This document shows positions 18,447 to 28,121 of a stretch of 64,000 bases of DNA, in pieces. The notes below the pieces were generated by a model. It worked only from the letters and a program-made list of their open reading frames with translations, did not search any database and was not told where the DNA came from. Position numbers and translations under genes: made by a program. Each line of letters starts with the position of its first letter. The stretch's first letter is position 1. The DNA comes from Planctomycetaceae bacterium (lineage in GTDB: Bacteria; Planctomycetota; Planctomycetia; Planctomycetales; Planctomycetaceae). The stretch covers positions 16,588-80,587 of the forward strand of contig JAGQPX010000059.1 of NCBI GenBank assembly GCA_020426505.1, written 5' to 3'.

Positions 18447-19472
18447 TCAGGACTTGCGCGAGGCGATGATCGTTAGTCGGCCGCTCTGATGCATCAAGGC
18501 ATTGAGACTTCCAAGTGGCCCGAGTAGGAGGTAACTCCACAATGGTGGTTGGTTCTCGTACTGTTCCATCAACGTCGCTCCGAGTGACCAATTGGGAAAT
18601 GTCTCCCTGAGCCACGAGCCCGCGCTTCCGATCCAGTAAAGAAAACTGGGTTGATGAGAGATTGCTTTAACTTCAAATCCTTCGTCGTTCAGGAGAGTAC
18701 GAATGACGCGTGGCGTAAAGTGCTGAGGGTGTCGTGGCAGATCGTATCCCCGCCAGTGTCTGCCAAATAGCCGCGACTCCCAGCTCGCTACATTGGGGAT
18801 GCTGAACGCGAAATGTCCGCCGGGCTTCAGAACAGAGTGGATTGCTCTTAGGGTCTCTTTCGGTCTTGGGACATGTTCGATGACCATCCAGGCAAATACA
18901 GCGTCAAAGCATTCTGCATCGAATTGCACGCTGTCGAGCGTCCCGTGATGCACTTCGAAACCGGCGTCGCGTGCCTTTGTGAGTGGTCCCTCGACCAAGT
19001 CGACGCCGACCGGCGACCATCCACGATTACGTAGTTGGGCCAGAAACCAGCCAGACGAGCATCCAAGTTCGAGTGCACGTCGCCCTGCTCCGTCTTCCGA
19101 CGGCACCCACACCGATTTCGTGTCGGTCACCCAACGGTAATAAGCGAGGGGCCCCGGAATGCTGCGTACCCACGACGAGAGGTACCAAGGTATCTTGGGA
19201 GGCTGTGACCGATTTAGCTGCCCCGTTCCGCCGTGCGTCGCCGGGCGACCGATTGCCCGTTGGTGAGGTCCGTAGTCCTGTGGATAACAATCTGCAAGTG
19301 ATTCATCGACCGGCATTGGATTGAGGTAACGGTGCTGGCACGCACGGCAGCGAACCAGTCGAAAGTCGCCAGCAGCGGTCCCGGTCCAGTCGGGCGAAGT
19401 GAAAACCGGAGTATTGTTCTCACTGCCGCAGAGTGGGCATGGCACATCGTGCATGGTCAGTATGTTAGGCAT
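18447..19472 (-). CDS. Class I SAM-dependent methyltransferase with N-terminal zinc ribbon
   Basis: The 341-residue protein starts with a four-cysteine metal-binding unit (CPLCG...CRACQHRY), then the methyltransferase core with ALELGCSSGWFL (SAM-binding glycine motif), DAVFAWMVIEHVPRP and LKPGGHFAFSIPN. This layout is common in methyltransferases of surface polysaccharide and sugar pathways. It is the last gene of a minus-strand set and its start overlaps the stop of the glycosyltransferase (ATGCCTAA). A GGAG lies six bases before this ATG, which supports 19472 over 19487. Confidence 0.82.
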   Translation of the reverse strand: MPNILTMHDVPCPLCGSENNTPVFTSPDWTGTAAGDFRLVRCRACQHRYLNPMPVDESLADCYPQDYGPHQRAIGRPATHGGTGQLNRSQPPKIPWYLSSWVRSIPGPLAYYRWVTDTKSVWVPSEDGAGRRALELGCSSGWFLAQLRNRGWSPVGVDLVEGPLTKARDAGFEVHHGTLDSVQFDAECFDAVFAWMVIEHVPRPKETLRAIHSVLKPGGHFAFSIPNVASWESRLFGRHWRGYDLPRHPQHFTPRVIRTLLNDEGFEVKAISHQPSFLYWIGSAGSWLRETFPNWSLGATLMEQYENQPPLWSYLLLGPLGSLNALMHQSGRLTIIASRKS

Positions 19473-20769
19473 CGCCGTCTCCGGCACCCGCAGTCGATTT
19501 CAGGACGGCTTCCAATCGAGCTGTTTGAGTTTGCAGCCCGTGTTCGGCCGACACATAGTCGCGACCGCCGCGCGGTCGTTGAGTTGAGGTGACGAGATCA
19601 GTCCAGAGACAACGGACGTGCTCGGCCATGCGCGGCAGATCACCATGCGTGCAGAATCCGCTCTTCGAGGTCTTCAGGAATTCGTCGCCGACTTCGAGAG
19701 AGACGATCGGGACACCCGTGGCGGCCGCTTGAAGAAACACGTTAGGGAATCCCTCCAACGATGACGTACTGACGAAGACAGTTGCATGATCGAAGACCGC
19801 GGGCATCAGATCAAATGGGATCTGAGACACAATCTTCACGTTAGCAGGTGCATCACGTCTCACACGCTCTTCGACCGTTCGATCGCGTGGGTTGAGGACC
19901 ATCAGGAAATTCACTTCCGGACACAACCTCGCGACTTCGAGCAGAAGCAACGGGCGTTTGTGGACCGACTCGGCTCGACCAACCCATAACACGTATCGGT
20001 CGAGATCACACGTTGTGCCATCTGGCAACGTGCTCCGTCGCCCGGCGTCCCAGCTGTCGAAGTCGATGGGGTTAGCGACGAGCGTACTTTCCCTGCAGAA
20101 CCGATCTTGGAGGAGTTGTTGCTGCTTTTCGGTCTGAGCAACGATTGCATCGGCCCGTTGAATGATCGCGTGACAGACACTCCCCACGTCGCCGTAGGGA
20201 CTCACGTAGGATGAACCGGGTGTATATCGTTCGTCGAGATCTCCGTCAGAGCCGATGACTAACACCGCCTTCCGATGGCTGTCATGAGCTGCGGCAATGA
20301 CACGAGCCGAGTTTGCCTGGACACCGAAGGTGCAAAAGACGTCAACGGGCTGCTCGGTGTAGAACGGGTCAGCTCTCCACGGGTCACGAGACCTACCCGC
20401 GAGAATTCGATACGTCGCCAGAACGGGAACTTGCCACACGAGCTTGTTCTCCCATCGACGCAGGCGTACTCCAGGAAATCGTGACGACCTTTCGATGCAC
20501 TTCCCGACGGATTCATAGAGTGAGTAAATTCGATCTTCCATTGGGATCACGTCGACGCCGTCTTGACGAAATGGCTGACGCGGACTGTCTGTCCTCACGA
20601 TGAATCGCACATCGACTGACCCGGAAGTGGCAAGACCTTTTGCAAAGGTCCATGCCCGCGTTTCCGTGCCACCGACGGGGCGATTGAGTGACACGTCAAT
20701 GGCGGGTAGCGCGTGGAGGGCCACAAAGCAAACGCGGAGCGACGTCTGTTCCTCGGTCGTGTCCGTCAT
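19465..20769 (-). CDS. Glycosyltransferase, GT4-like
   Basis: The 434-residue cytosolic protein has the two-domain GT-B pattern: N-terminal VGGTETRAWTFAKGLA, then a C-terminal nucleotide-sugar half with YVLWVGRAESVHKRPLLLLEVARL and VFVSTSSLEGFPNVFLQAAATGVPIV, where the SxxEGFPNVxxEA-type motif has Q in place of the usual E. It probably adds a sugar in surface glycan synthesis; donor and acceptor are unknown. It overlaps the methyltransferase, so the two are likely translated together. Confidence 0.85.
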   Translation of the reverse strand: MTDTTEEQTSLRVCFVALHALPAIDVSLNRPVGGTETRAWTFAKGLATSGSVDVRFIVRTDSPRQPFRQDGVDVIPMEDRIYSLYESVGKCIERSSRFPGVRLRRWENKLVWQVPVLATYRILAGRSRDPWRADPFYTEQPVDVFCTFGVQANSARVIAAAHDSHRKAVLVIGSDGDLDERYTPGSSYVSPYGDVGSVCHAIIQRADAIVAQTEKQQQLLQDRFCRESTLVANPIDFDSWDAGRRSTLPDGTTCDLDRYVLWVGRAESVHKRPLLLLEVARLCPEVNFLMVLNPRDRTVEERVRRDAPANVKIVSQIPFDLMPAVFDHATVFVSTSSLEGFPNVFLQAAATGVPIVSLEVGDEFLKTSKSGFCTHGDLPRMAEHVRCLWTDLVTSTQRPRGGRDYVSAEHGLQTQTARLEAVLKSTAGAGDGDA

Positions 20770-20808
20770 GTCACGGGGTTCTACGTGGCACGGGAAGAGT
20801 TCTTCAGC

Positions 20809-22041
20809 TTAATCGATGATCTTCACCATCGGCGGCGCAGTGTAGTTCAGAGACGCATTCGACGTGTGCTGATGATCGACCGGACCATCATGCACAATGT
20901 AACGATACTGTGACACGAGTGGTTGATTAGGTTCAATCATCATCTCTCCCAATGCCACTGGAGTGTAGACGAAGTAAGGTTTGCTGGGATGCAATCTGAC
21001 CGGCGAAGGGTATCGAATGTTTGACGGATGTTGCAGGACGGTCACGCCACATAACTGTCCATCGACAAGACCGAAGGCGTCTGTCCAGTGTGGGCGGGAA
21101 TGGTTGCCGTCGGCTCGCGATTTCCCCTCACTCGTCAGAAAATCGCTGCCATCCTGATCGAGCCATTGCGAGGTCCCACGAAACGCCATGCCTCCGTAAT
21201 GGTATTCATGGAGGGACAGCGGCTTATCCGTGGCGCAGTTTTGCTCTGATATCAGGTCAATGACGTATACATCAGACCGATCGTACACGCGGACTGTCCA
21301 CGTTTCGTCCAGCACGGCCGTCGGTTCGGAGGATTCAGAGAGAGCCAGATGTCGCAATTTCACGGTGAACTCGCCGAAAACCGGTCCACTCGCTGAGCTA
21401 ACCACTTCCAAGTGTTCGACAGTGCCGGTGCCCCCCTTTTGGTTCCAGAAGTCAATCTCTCGACCTTCAAACGTTGTCTTCACCCATGCTGCGAAGATGC
21501 CGTGTTGGTGAAGATGGTCCTCCGGGAAGGCTTCCGTCAGGACGTGCCCGGAGGGTGTTCTCAGGGGGTGAATGAAGCCGCTTCGCTGAAAGATCGGATC
21601 GAGGCCTTCCGGCGGCATCACAACGGACGTGTGATACGTCAGCACCGGCCTGCCTCGTACATTGACGTTCAACGCCTTGCTGTTGTCCGCGACGTCGACA
21701 TGTTTGTCGAGATTGTGTTGAATGTCGCTGGCGGAGATTCGATACCGTCTCGCCTGACCCGCAGGGAGCACGTCACGTAGAAACCAGTAACATTGTGCAG
21801 GATCGTCTACAGATCGTTGTGCGGCGACGAGCGTGCCAGTATCCACTCGCTGCATCCAGATGTACTTTGCCGTCGATAGATCGTCGGGAAGTGTGACCGA
21901 CAACGGCATCTCCTGGCGGTCAGTGTCCCCCGCCTGAACCTCAATCAACAGGGTCCCACGTGAACGAGCCTCGACAGTAGCGTCGTTAAGTTGGACGATG
22001 ACACAAAGTCCCGCAAGTAGTCTCGGCACGATTCGATTCAT
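20809..22041 (-). CDS. PmoA-like (DUF6807) secreted protein
   Basis: The 410-residue protein begins with a signal-like segment (LLAGLCVIVQLNDATVEA). Its body matches the PmoA/DUF6807 family seen in Planctomycetes, with the histidine-rich stretch DHLHQHGIFAAW and the later EYHYGGMAFRG. The family is named for a loose link to methane oxygenase, but the true activity of these secreted members is not settled, and no methane metabolism is implied. It lies upstream of the glycosyltransferase on the same strand. AGAGG precedes the ATG at 22041. Confidence 0.8.
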   Translation of the reverse strand: MNRIVPRLLAGLCVIVQLNDATVEARSRGTLLIEVQAGDTDRQEMPLSVTLPDDLSTAKYIWMQRVDTGTLVAAQRSVDDPAQCYWFLRDVLPAGQARRYRISASDIQHNLDKHVDVADNSKALNVNVRGRPVLTYHTSVVMPPEGLDPIFQRSGFIHPLRTPSGHVLTEAFPEDHLHQHGIFAAWVKTTFEGREIDFWNQKGGTGTVEHLEVVSSASGPVFGEFTVKLRHLALSESSEPTAVLDETWTVRVYDRSDVYVIDLISEQNCATDKPLSLHEYHYGGMAFRGTSQWLDQDGSDFLTSEGKSRADGNHSRPHWTDAFGLVDGQLCGVTVLQHPSNIRYPSPVRLHPSKPYFVYTPVALGEMMIEPNQPLVSQYRYIVHDGPVDHQHTSNASLNYTAPPMVKIID

Positions 22042-22130
22042 CTGGCACCTCTCGTCTTGTACGTTAGGATCACGGTATTTCAACAACTCGAGCATCCCAT
22101 CGACAAGCCCACCGTCCACAAGGAGAAACG

Positions 22131-22718
22131 ATGCATCCCGTTCTTCAACACAATGTCTATCTGATTAAAGAGCACGTGGGAATGTTCAAGGCGGCGAACA
22201 ACTATGACGTCTTCGACCCGGAGACGGGTGAGGAGATGATGCATTGCCGCGAGCCAAACCTCGGTTTCCTCACCAAGATGTTCCGGTTCACCGACTACAA
22301 ACGGATGACACCTTTTGACGTGCATGTCACGACACCGTCGGGCGAACCGGTCCTGCACGTGACGCGAGGCATCTCCGTCTTCCTTTCAAAGGTGGACGTG
22401 CTCGATGAAGACCGTGACCGAGTCGGCGGATTCAAGCAAAAACTCTTCTCGATTGGCGGAGCCTTCACGGTTCTTGGCGAGAACGATCAGCCGCTGTGCC
22501 ACCTCAAGGGGAAATGGACGTCGTGGGAGTTCAACTTTGAGCACGAAGGCCGGAAACTGGCGAAGGTGTCCAAGAAGTGGGCAGGTATCGGCAAGGAGCT
22601 CTTCACAAGTGCCGACAATTACATCCTCGAAATCAGTGAGGACATCCCTACCGAGAACCCCTTACGGTTGTTGATCATGGCCGCCGTATTCTCGATCGAT
22701 TTGGTGCTTAAAGAGTAG
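22131..22718 (+). CDS. Scramblase/LURP-one-like protein
   Basis: The 195-residue protein has the strand-rich layout of the phospholipid scramblase/LURP-one-related fold: YLIKEHVGMFKAANNYDVFDPETGEEMMHCRE near the start, the middle VTTPSGEPVLHVTRG and WTSWEFNFEHEGRKLAKVSKKW, and a C-terminal hydrophobic segment (LLIMAAVFSIDLVL). Some members bind membranes; the bacterial role is not established. AGGAG precedes the ATG. It overlaps the convergent hydrolase gene by 11 bases. Confidence 0.75.
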   Translation: MHPVLQHNVYLIKEHVGMFKAANNYDVFDPETGEEMMHCREPNLGFLTKMFRFTDYKRMTPFDVHVTTPSGEPVLHVTRGISVFLSKVDVLDEDRDRVGGFKQKLFSIGGAFTVLGENDQPLCHLKGKWTSWEFNFEHEGRKLAKVSKKWAGIGKELFTSADNYILEISEDIPTENPLRLLIMAAVFSIDLVLKE

Positions 22719-24213
22719 CCGGCTGGGTGGTGCCGAAACTCAATTGACTACGGAGGGCTTCAAAGGACGGCTTGGGCGTGCCGTCTGCACGGATCAACCC
22801 CGCATGCGGAAACTGGTGCGGAAACGCGTCCGTGAGGTGTGTCCAGTACACGCCGGTCACTGCCGGTTTGGACATCAACAGGGGTACGAAAGTCTCGACC
22901 CACTCGGCCTGGACGTCCTCGTTGCAGGGGCGTCGCCAGACGGGCGTTGCCACTTCGAGATCCTGGTTCGCGTTTGGGTCTTCGTGAACATCGGATGGAA
23001 AGGCAAGCGTCACGTGGATTTGAATTCCGAGCATGCTCCAATAATCGATCAACCGCGAAAAGCTGAGCATATCCCGGGAGGACCCGCCTCGCGGACGATA
23101 CCCGACATTGATTTCGAGGTTGACGCCCGCCAGACCGAGATTCGAGCGCACAACAGCATCCACGAACTGGAACGGTGACAAGCGATGGTGTCCGCGGGCC
23201 TGATAATCTCCCCAAGGTTGATCGATGCGGATGAACAGCTGAGCGTCGTCGTCGTTGCGACCGGCGGTTTCGAGTGTGCGTGCGACAAGGCCGAGGCGAT
23301 TCTCCTCGCTGATCGCAAGTGCCCCGCCACTGTTTCCGTAGGCAGAGACTTCCCACAACCGGATGCGACCCTGATAACGTGAGACAGCCGTTTCGACCCA
23401 GTCGCAGACGAAACTTTGCATGTTGAGGATGTCGTGCTCCCAAGGTTGCAACCATTGAGGGAGTCCTCCGGCGCCAAGGTCGATCAATGGTCCGCCGCGA
23501 GGCAGCTGTCGGTGTTCGGCACAGCAATCAACAAGTTGATCAATGATGTCCCAGTGATACTGTCCCTCGACGGGCTCGACACGTTTCCATTCGATCGGGA
23601 TTGCTGCCGCCTGAAACGTCGAACAGAAGAGGTCCTTTGTCTCTTCGTTCAGTGTGCCCCACGGGAGTCCACAGCCAAGCGACGCTGGGGGATTCGATGG
23701 GGCGCGATGGCACACGGCTATCCGTTGACTCGTGTATGACTTCAAGAGGACATCAGAGGCATCACAAGCGGCGGTCAAGGCTCGGCGGGCGATGCGACAA
23801 CATTCGTCGGGATCGTTTTGGACGGCCGACGCCTGGGCGAGGAGTTGAAACGCACGGCGTTCCGCCACACGGTACGACTCGGGGATCTCCATCCGAATGA
23901 TTTCCCACGCAGACGATTGATCGCGGAGTTCCGCGATCTTGCCCCGGGCGAGTTCGAGTGGCAGCAGATACGGTTCCTCTCGTTCTCGCAGAGAGGTCGT
24001 CGTGAGTACCGGTCGTCCGTGCTGTTCAACGGGGAAAGCAACATGGAGTTTGCCACTATCCGAATGGGGACGTTGGCACTTAACGAGATTCCCTTCCAGT
24101 TCAACCTGAGTCGGGAACACATGCCGGTCAAAGCCTGTGACATACGCCCGGTGGACCTCCGGCCAATCGTCGAGCAACTCACTTGGTTGCACCAGGAATC
24201 GCATCACACCCAT
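22708..24213 (-). CDS. Endo-1,4-beta-xylanase-like (GH10-related) protein
   Basis: The 501-residue protein has an N-terminal domain of about 170 residues and a TIM-barrel-like part with GLPWGTLNEETKDLFCSTFQAAAIPIEWKRVEPVEGQYHWDIID, which resembles the start of GH10 xylanases, and GVNLEINVGYRPRG, which may carry the nucleophile Glu. I could not find the usual GH10 acid/base motif WDVVNE; the corresponding place reads LWEVSAYGN. It may be a divergent planctomycete hydrolase or a non-catalytic relative. There is no signal peptide. GGGAGGG precedes the ATG at 24213. Confidence 0.68.
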   Translation of the reverse strand: MGVMRFLVQPSELLDDWPEVHRAYVTGFDRHVFPTQVELEGNLVKCQRPHSDSGKLHVAFPVEQHGRPVLTTTSLREREEPYLLPLELARGKIAELRDQSSAWEIIRMEIPESYRVAERRAFQLLAQASAVQNDPDECCRIARRALTAACDASDVLLKSYTSQRIAVCHRAPSNPPASLGCGLPWGTLNEETKDLFCSTFQAAAIPIEWKRVEPVEGQYHWDIIDQLVDCCAEHRQLPRGGPLIDLGAGGLPQWLQPWEHDILNMQSFVCDWVETAVSRYQGRIRLWEVSAYGNSGGALAISEENRLGLVARTLETAGRNDDDAQLFIRIDQPWGDYQARGHHRLSPFQFVDAVVRSNLGLAGVNLEINVGYRPRGGSSRDMLSFSRLIDYWSMLGIQIHVTLAFPSDVHEDPNANQDLEVATPVWRRPCNEDVQAEWVETFVPLLMSKPAVTGVYWTHLTDAFPHQFPHAGLIRADGTPKPSFEALRSQLSFGTTQPATL

Positions 24214-24551
24214 GTCGCCCTCCCTTGGGCAACGGTCCATCGACCCTTGTCACCCGAGATGCCTGGAGGACCGACCATCAACATCATCGCTCCACTCGGT
24301 TTCTCATCAGGGTGATTCTGTTCATCATCCTCTCAGCAAAATGCGAGAAACTCCGGACGACGAACGCAAAGCCATCTCTTGCTTCCGGTTGTGCATTTCT
24401 CAGTGTATCCCCCGTCTGATTGATGTTCAAGAAGCCTCCCGTATACTGGGTGACTGAACGTGGCAAGCAGCGGTCGGCTTGTGACATGTTCAAGGTACGG
24501 TTCTCGAATCCAATCGCACAATCCCCTGACTCTCTCTCGGAGATGAATACG
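24214..24551. other. Divergent intergenic region before purC
   Basis: This 338-base gap separates the xylanase-like gene (minus) from purC (plus) and should hold both promoters. An in-frame extension of purC to 24420 is open but shows no family-like residues. No purine riboswitch-like structure was recognised by eye. Confidence 0.4.
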
Positions 24552-25439
24552 ATGACTTCTGCTCTCACGATCACGGCCCTCTCCGACGTTCCCGTTCGCC
24601 ACGGGAAGGTCCGCGATATCTATGATTTTGAAGATCGCCTGCTGCTGGTGGCGACCGACCGCATCAGTGCTTTCGATTTCGTGTTGCCTACCGGGATTCC
24701 TGACAAGGGACGTGTACTCACGAAGATTAGCGAGTTCTGGTTCAACAAGCTGGATGTTCCTCACCATCTGCTGAGCATGGACCCGTCAGATGTTCCACTG
24801 CCGGAGGGGACCGACGTTGAGCCGTTCGAGGGACGCAGCATGGTCGTCCGCAAGACGCAGGTCGTTCTGGTCGAGTGCGTTGTCAGGGGGTACCTCTCCG
24901 GCTCCGGTTGGAAGGAGTATCAAAAGAGTGGCACCGTTTGTGGTGTCGAATTGCCCGCCGGGCTTCAGGAAAGCGACAAGTTGCCCGAGCCGATCTTCAC
25001 GCCAACGACCAAGGCGGACGAAGGTCATGACATGCCGATGACGTTCGCAGAAGTCGAATCGGAAGTCGGCGTTGATCTGGCTCGTCGCCTACGGGACTTG
25101 TCGATCGACATCTATCAGCGAGGTGCAGAGTACGCACGTACCCAAGGCATCATCATTGCGGATACGAAGTTCGAGTTCGGCATGGATGGCGACGAGTTGT
25201 TGCTGATTGACGAGGTGCTGACTCCCGACAGCAGCCGATTCTGGCCGGAGGAACAGTATGAGCCCGGTCATGGTCAGCCGTCCTTCGACAAGCAGTTTGT
25301 CCGCGACTGGCTGTTGCAGTCGGATTGGGATCGTGAGAGTGATCCCCCTGCTCTTCCGGATGAGATCGTGGCAAAGACCCGGGAGAAGTACATCGAGGCT
25401 TACGAGCGGTTGTCGCAAGAGTTCTTCAAGTGGAAGTAA
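24552..25439 (+). CDS. purC: SAICAR synthase
   Basis: PurC joins CAIR and aspartate with ATP in de novo purine synthesis. The 295-residue protein has the signature [25 protein letters not shown] at the start, [22 protein letters not shown] in the middle and [33 protein letters not shown] near the end. The length is that of the longer bacterial form. The ATG at 24552 is preferred to 24543 because GGAG then sits nine bases upstream. Confidence 0.95.
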   Translation: MTSALTITALSDVPVRHGKVRDIYDFEDRLLLVATDRISAFDFVLPTGIPDKGRVLTKISEFWFNKLDVPHHLLSMDPSDVPLPEGTDVEPFEGRSMVVRKTQVVLVECVVRGYLSGSGWKEYQKSGTVCGVELPAGLQESDKLPEPIFTPTTKADEGHDMPMTFAEVESEVGVDLARRLRDLSIDIYQRGAEYARTQGIIIADTKFEFGMDGDELLLIDEVLTPDSSRFWPEEQYEPGHGQPSFDKQFVRDWLLQSDWDRESDPPALPDEIVAKTREKYIEAYERLSQEFFKWK

Positions 25440-25475
25440 CGTGCGACCAGCCATTCGCGAACATCAGATGAGCCG

Positions 25476-26435
25476 ATGGCACAGACGCTGCTCGAGTATC
25501 TTGACGCTTTGGATGAACGGGATCTGATCTGGCCTCAGCCTCCAGACCCGGAGCCACTGCGCGCAAAGCCGACGCTCAAACCGTTATCGGATGTGCGCGC
25601 TGTCACCTGGTCAGTCTACGGTACGTTATTGACGATCCAGGATGGGGAACTTCTCCATCTGCATCCCGAGGGTGTCCGCAATCAGGTGGCCCTCGAAAAA
25701 ACGATCGAAGAGTTCAACATGTGGTTCAGCATGAGCCGCAAGCCGGGGCAGCCTTGGGAGTACATGCTTCAGCAATATCGTGGAGTCTTTGATCGCATGC
25801 GGATGGCGGGGACAAAACGGAAGGGGGACTTTCCGCATGTCAACTCATCGGTCCTCTGGCAGACGCTCGTTGCGCGACTCCAGCAGAACGAATACACATG
25901 GGATCGTGCGACTTTCGGAGACGAGGAGAGCTATGCCGACAAGGTGGCTTGCTTCTTTCATGCCAGCCTTCAGGGGACGAAGGCGGCGCCGGAGGCTGCG
26001 GACACGCTGTTGCGACTGTCGCAAGGGGGAATTTGCATTGGAATATTGGCCGAGACCCAGCCATTCACGATGGCTCAGCTGATCAAACAACTGGATCTAC
26101 GGACTCGCCTGGGATCGAGCGACTCATTGTTTTCTCCAGGTCTGCTGACGGAGTCCCACCGTGCTGGAATACGCAAGCCATCGCCAACACTTTACGCGCT
26201 AGCAGTTCGACGTGCTCAGAAAGCCGGGCTCCAGCCGCATCAAGTATTGCATGTGGGTCATGATCTCGGGCACGATCTGCGACTGGCTCGCGAATTCGGA
26301 TTCTGTACTGCGTTGTACGTCGGAGATCGGAACAGCTGCCGGGTGGACGCCCAGCAACTCAAAGATCCCGACCTTAAGCCCGACCGGCTGATCACATCGC
26401 TGCGGCAGGTGGTCGAAATCGTCGGATCGTTTTGA
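25476..26435 (+). CDS. HAD-fold protein, probably catalytically impaired
   Basis: The 319-residue protein follows the haloacid dehalogenase layout: motif I at VTWSVYGTLL (about residues 43-52), the lysine region GIRKPSPTLYALAVRRA, and motif IV at LHVGHDLGHDLRLAREFG. In active members motif I reads FDxYGTL with Asp as nucleophile; here that Asp is Ser46, and the first Asp of the motif IV pair is His. It lies 36 bases after purC. It is probably a binding or regulatory pseudo-enzyme, unless the alignment is off. Confidence 0.72.
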   Translation: MAQTLLEYLDALDERDLIWPQPPDPEPLRAKPTLKPLSDVRAVTWSVYGTLLTIQDGELLHLHPEGVRNQVALEKTIEEFNMWFSMSRKPGQPWEYMLQQYRGVFDRMRMAGTKRKGDFPHVNSSVLWQTLVARLQQNEYTWDRATFGDEESYADKVACFFHASLQGTKAAPEAADTLLRLSQGGICIGILAETQPFTMAQLIKQLDLRTRLGSSDSLFSPGLLTESHRAGIRKPSPTLYALAVRRAQKAGLQPHQVLHVGHDLGHDLRLAREFGFCTALYVGDRNSCRVDAQQLKDPDLKPDRLITSLRQVVEIVGSF

Positions 26436-26732
26436 TCTCCGTGGCAGGCGTCATGACGGCACATGTATGCCAGTAGGAGATGTTCCGGAATCGAGTGAGG
26501 CGTGGGCTGGACGAATGACTCTCCAATGCCTGGGGGCCGATGGTCTAGGAAGGGCGAGTTTGGCAGGTCAATTGTCGCAAGCGTTCCTATCGCGTGACAA
26601 AAAAACAGATCGGGGAAATCGTTTTGAATCCCCGCAAGGCTCCAGAGGGACGCTCGATCAGCTCTACGACCGGTTCGTGTGCCGAGTTTCTGTCATTGAT
26701 GCACAATTGGTACAGGCTTTCAGGTATCTTTG
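26436..26732. other. Non-coding stretch, nothing recognised
   Basis: About 300 bases between the HAD-fold gene and the zinc-ribbon gene. Short frames here have no good start or family-like sequence. No tRNA or terminator with a T tract was seen. Confidence 0.4.
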
Positions 26733-27050
26733 ATGAAATGTCCCGAATGCGGCTCGCTGGAGGTCTACCGCAGCAGTAGTCAGAACAAGCCGCACTACAA
26801 GTACTTTTGTGTCGCCCGATTTCGCTGCAACAAGTGTGCGCACTTGTACTGGCAAACGACCTTCATTCACACTCTGAGATACCTTCTATCGGAGAATTAC
26901 CGAGAGTATGTCTACTGGAGCGAGTTGGGGAGCGGCCTTCCGAATACCCTGCAGAGCCAGCAGCAGCAGAAAGAGGCTTTACGTGGTCCGACGATTACCA
27001 GTCGACTTCACGCTCGATTTCCGTGGCCCGCCTTTGACGAGCGGTGGTAG
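26733..27050 (+). CDS. Small zinc-ribbon protein
   Basis: The 105-residue protein opens MKCPECGSLEVYRSSSQ and continues with FCVARFRCNKCAHLYWQT, giving two CxxC pairs spaced for one zinc ion. The rest is basic and Gln-rich. Such proteins may bind nucleic acid or partners, but no function can be assigned. It converges on mog, 11 bases apart. Confidence 0.55.
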   Translation: MKCPECGSLEVYRSSSQNKPHYKYFCVARFRCNKCAHLYWQTTFIHTLRYLLSENYREYVYWSELGSGLPNTLQSQQQQKEALRGPTITSRLHARFPWPAFDERW

Positions 27051-27061
27051 CTCAAACTGAT

Positions 27062-27598
27062 TCACGACTTCTTTGGCCGGAAAGCAACGAGTCGCTCTTC
27101 GTTCGTTTCGAGGTGCGGCCCTTCGAGCAGGTCGATGCAGTACGGGATGGCGGGGAAGACCGCGTCGAGACATTCACTGATCGCTTTCGGTTGACCCGGC
27201 AAATTGATGATCAAGGTCTTGCCCCGGATGCCGGCGGTCTGCCGAGACAGGATGGCCGTGGGCACCTTCTCCAGCGAGACCTTCCGCATCAATTCGCCAA
27301 AACCCGGCATCATCTTGTCGGAGGAGGCTTCGGTCGCTTCGGGGGCGATGTCACGCTTCGCGGGTCCCGTGCTGCCAGTCGTGATCACGAGACAGCAGTC
27401 GTCTTTGTCGCAGAGCGTCCGCAATGCTGCTTCGACCTGAGGACGTTCGTCCGGGACCACTTTGGCGATCGGGATGAACGGAGTCGATAGGACTTCGTCA
27501 AGATACGCTCGTATCGCCGGTCCCCCACGGTCCTCATACTCGCCACGGCTGGCACGGTCGGAGACAGTCACGATTCCAATACGGACGGCATTTGACAT
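27062..27598 (-). CDS. mog: Molybdopterin adenylyltransferase, MogA/MoaB type
   Basis: This family adenylates molybdopterin before molybdenum insertion. The 178-residue protein has IGIVTVSDRASRGEYEDRGGPAI at the start, the phosphate-binding LVITTGSTGPAKRDIAPEAT and the end NLPGQPKAISECLDAV. MogA and MoaB cannot be separated on sequence alone. It is the last gene in a minus-strand run that includes hemC; no other cofactor genes are near. Confidence 0.88.
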   Translation of the reverse strand: MSNAVRIGIVTVSDRASRGEYEDRGGPAIRAYLDEVLSTPFIPIAKVVPDERPQVEAALRTLCDKDDCCLVITTGSTGPAKRDIAPEATEASSDKMMPGFGELMRKVSLEKVPTAILSRQTAGIRGKTLIINLPGQPKAISECLDAVFPAIPYCIDLLEGPHLETNEERLVAFRPKKS

Positions 27599-27639
27599 GG
27601 GGGACCTCAATAGCTGACGTGGACGTATGCGGATTCATG

Positions 27640-28107
27640 TCAGTCTACGGTTTCTTCTGCCAGTCGTCGCCTGATCTCTTCGACCCGATTTCGATTGGCC
27701 CCCAGATCAGAATGCCCGACTCGCGAAGCTGACCGCACATGGATCACGCCTGCTTCCGCGTCGTTCAGAAACTCAATGTCGTCGATATACCGCATCAACC
27801 GAGAAGTGCACTCAGCACGGATGTAGTCCCCTTCATCGGCGATGACCACGATCCCCTGCTTGCTCGCCAAGACCTGTCGCAACTGCTCCATCGAATCCTC
27901 CCCTCCCGAAAGCGGTTCGATTCCATGTTGCTTATCGGTTTCATAGCTACACACACAATTGGGCGAGTCCGGACACGTTCGAAGATTGCCGTCGACGGGC
28001 CCCAATTCAGGTCGTCGCCATGACGCGACCACGACGCCTCCGATCACGAAAAGTGCAACGATCAGAAGGCTCAGAAGCGAAACCCACATGGCATGTCGTA
28101 TTCTCAT
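27640..28107 (-). CDS. DUF1499 membrane-anchored protein
   Basis: The 155-residue protein has one N-terminal helix (MWVSLLSLLIVALFVIGGVVVASW) and the DUF1499 pattern with CPDSPNCVCSYE and IRAECTSRLMRYIDDIEFLND, then the IHVRSASRVGHSDLGANRNRVEEIR end. The family is widespread and of unknown function. It follows hemC with only 14 bases between this ATG and the hemC stop; an overlapping TTG at 28125 is a possible alternative start. Confidence 0.8.
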   Translation of the reverse strand: MRIRHAMWVSLLSLLIVALFVIGGVVVASWRRPELGPVDGNLRTCPDSPNCVCSYETDKQHGIEPLSGGEDSMEQLRQVLASKQGIVVIADEGDYIRAECTSRLMRYIDDIEFLNDAEAGVIHVRSASRVGHSDLGANRNRVEEIRRRLAEETVD

Positions 28108-28121
28108 GGCTTCTCGCGTGG

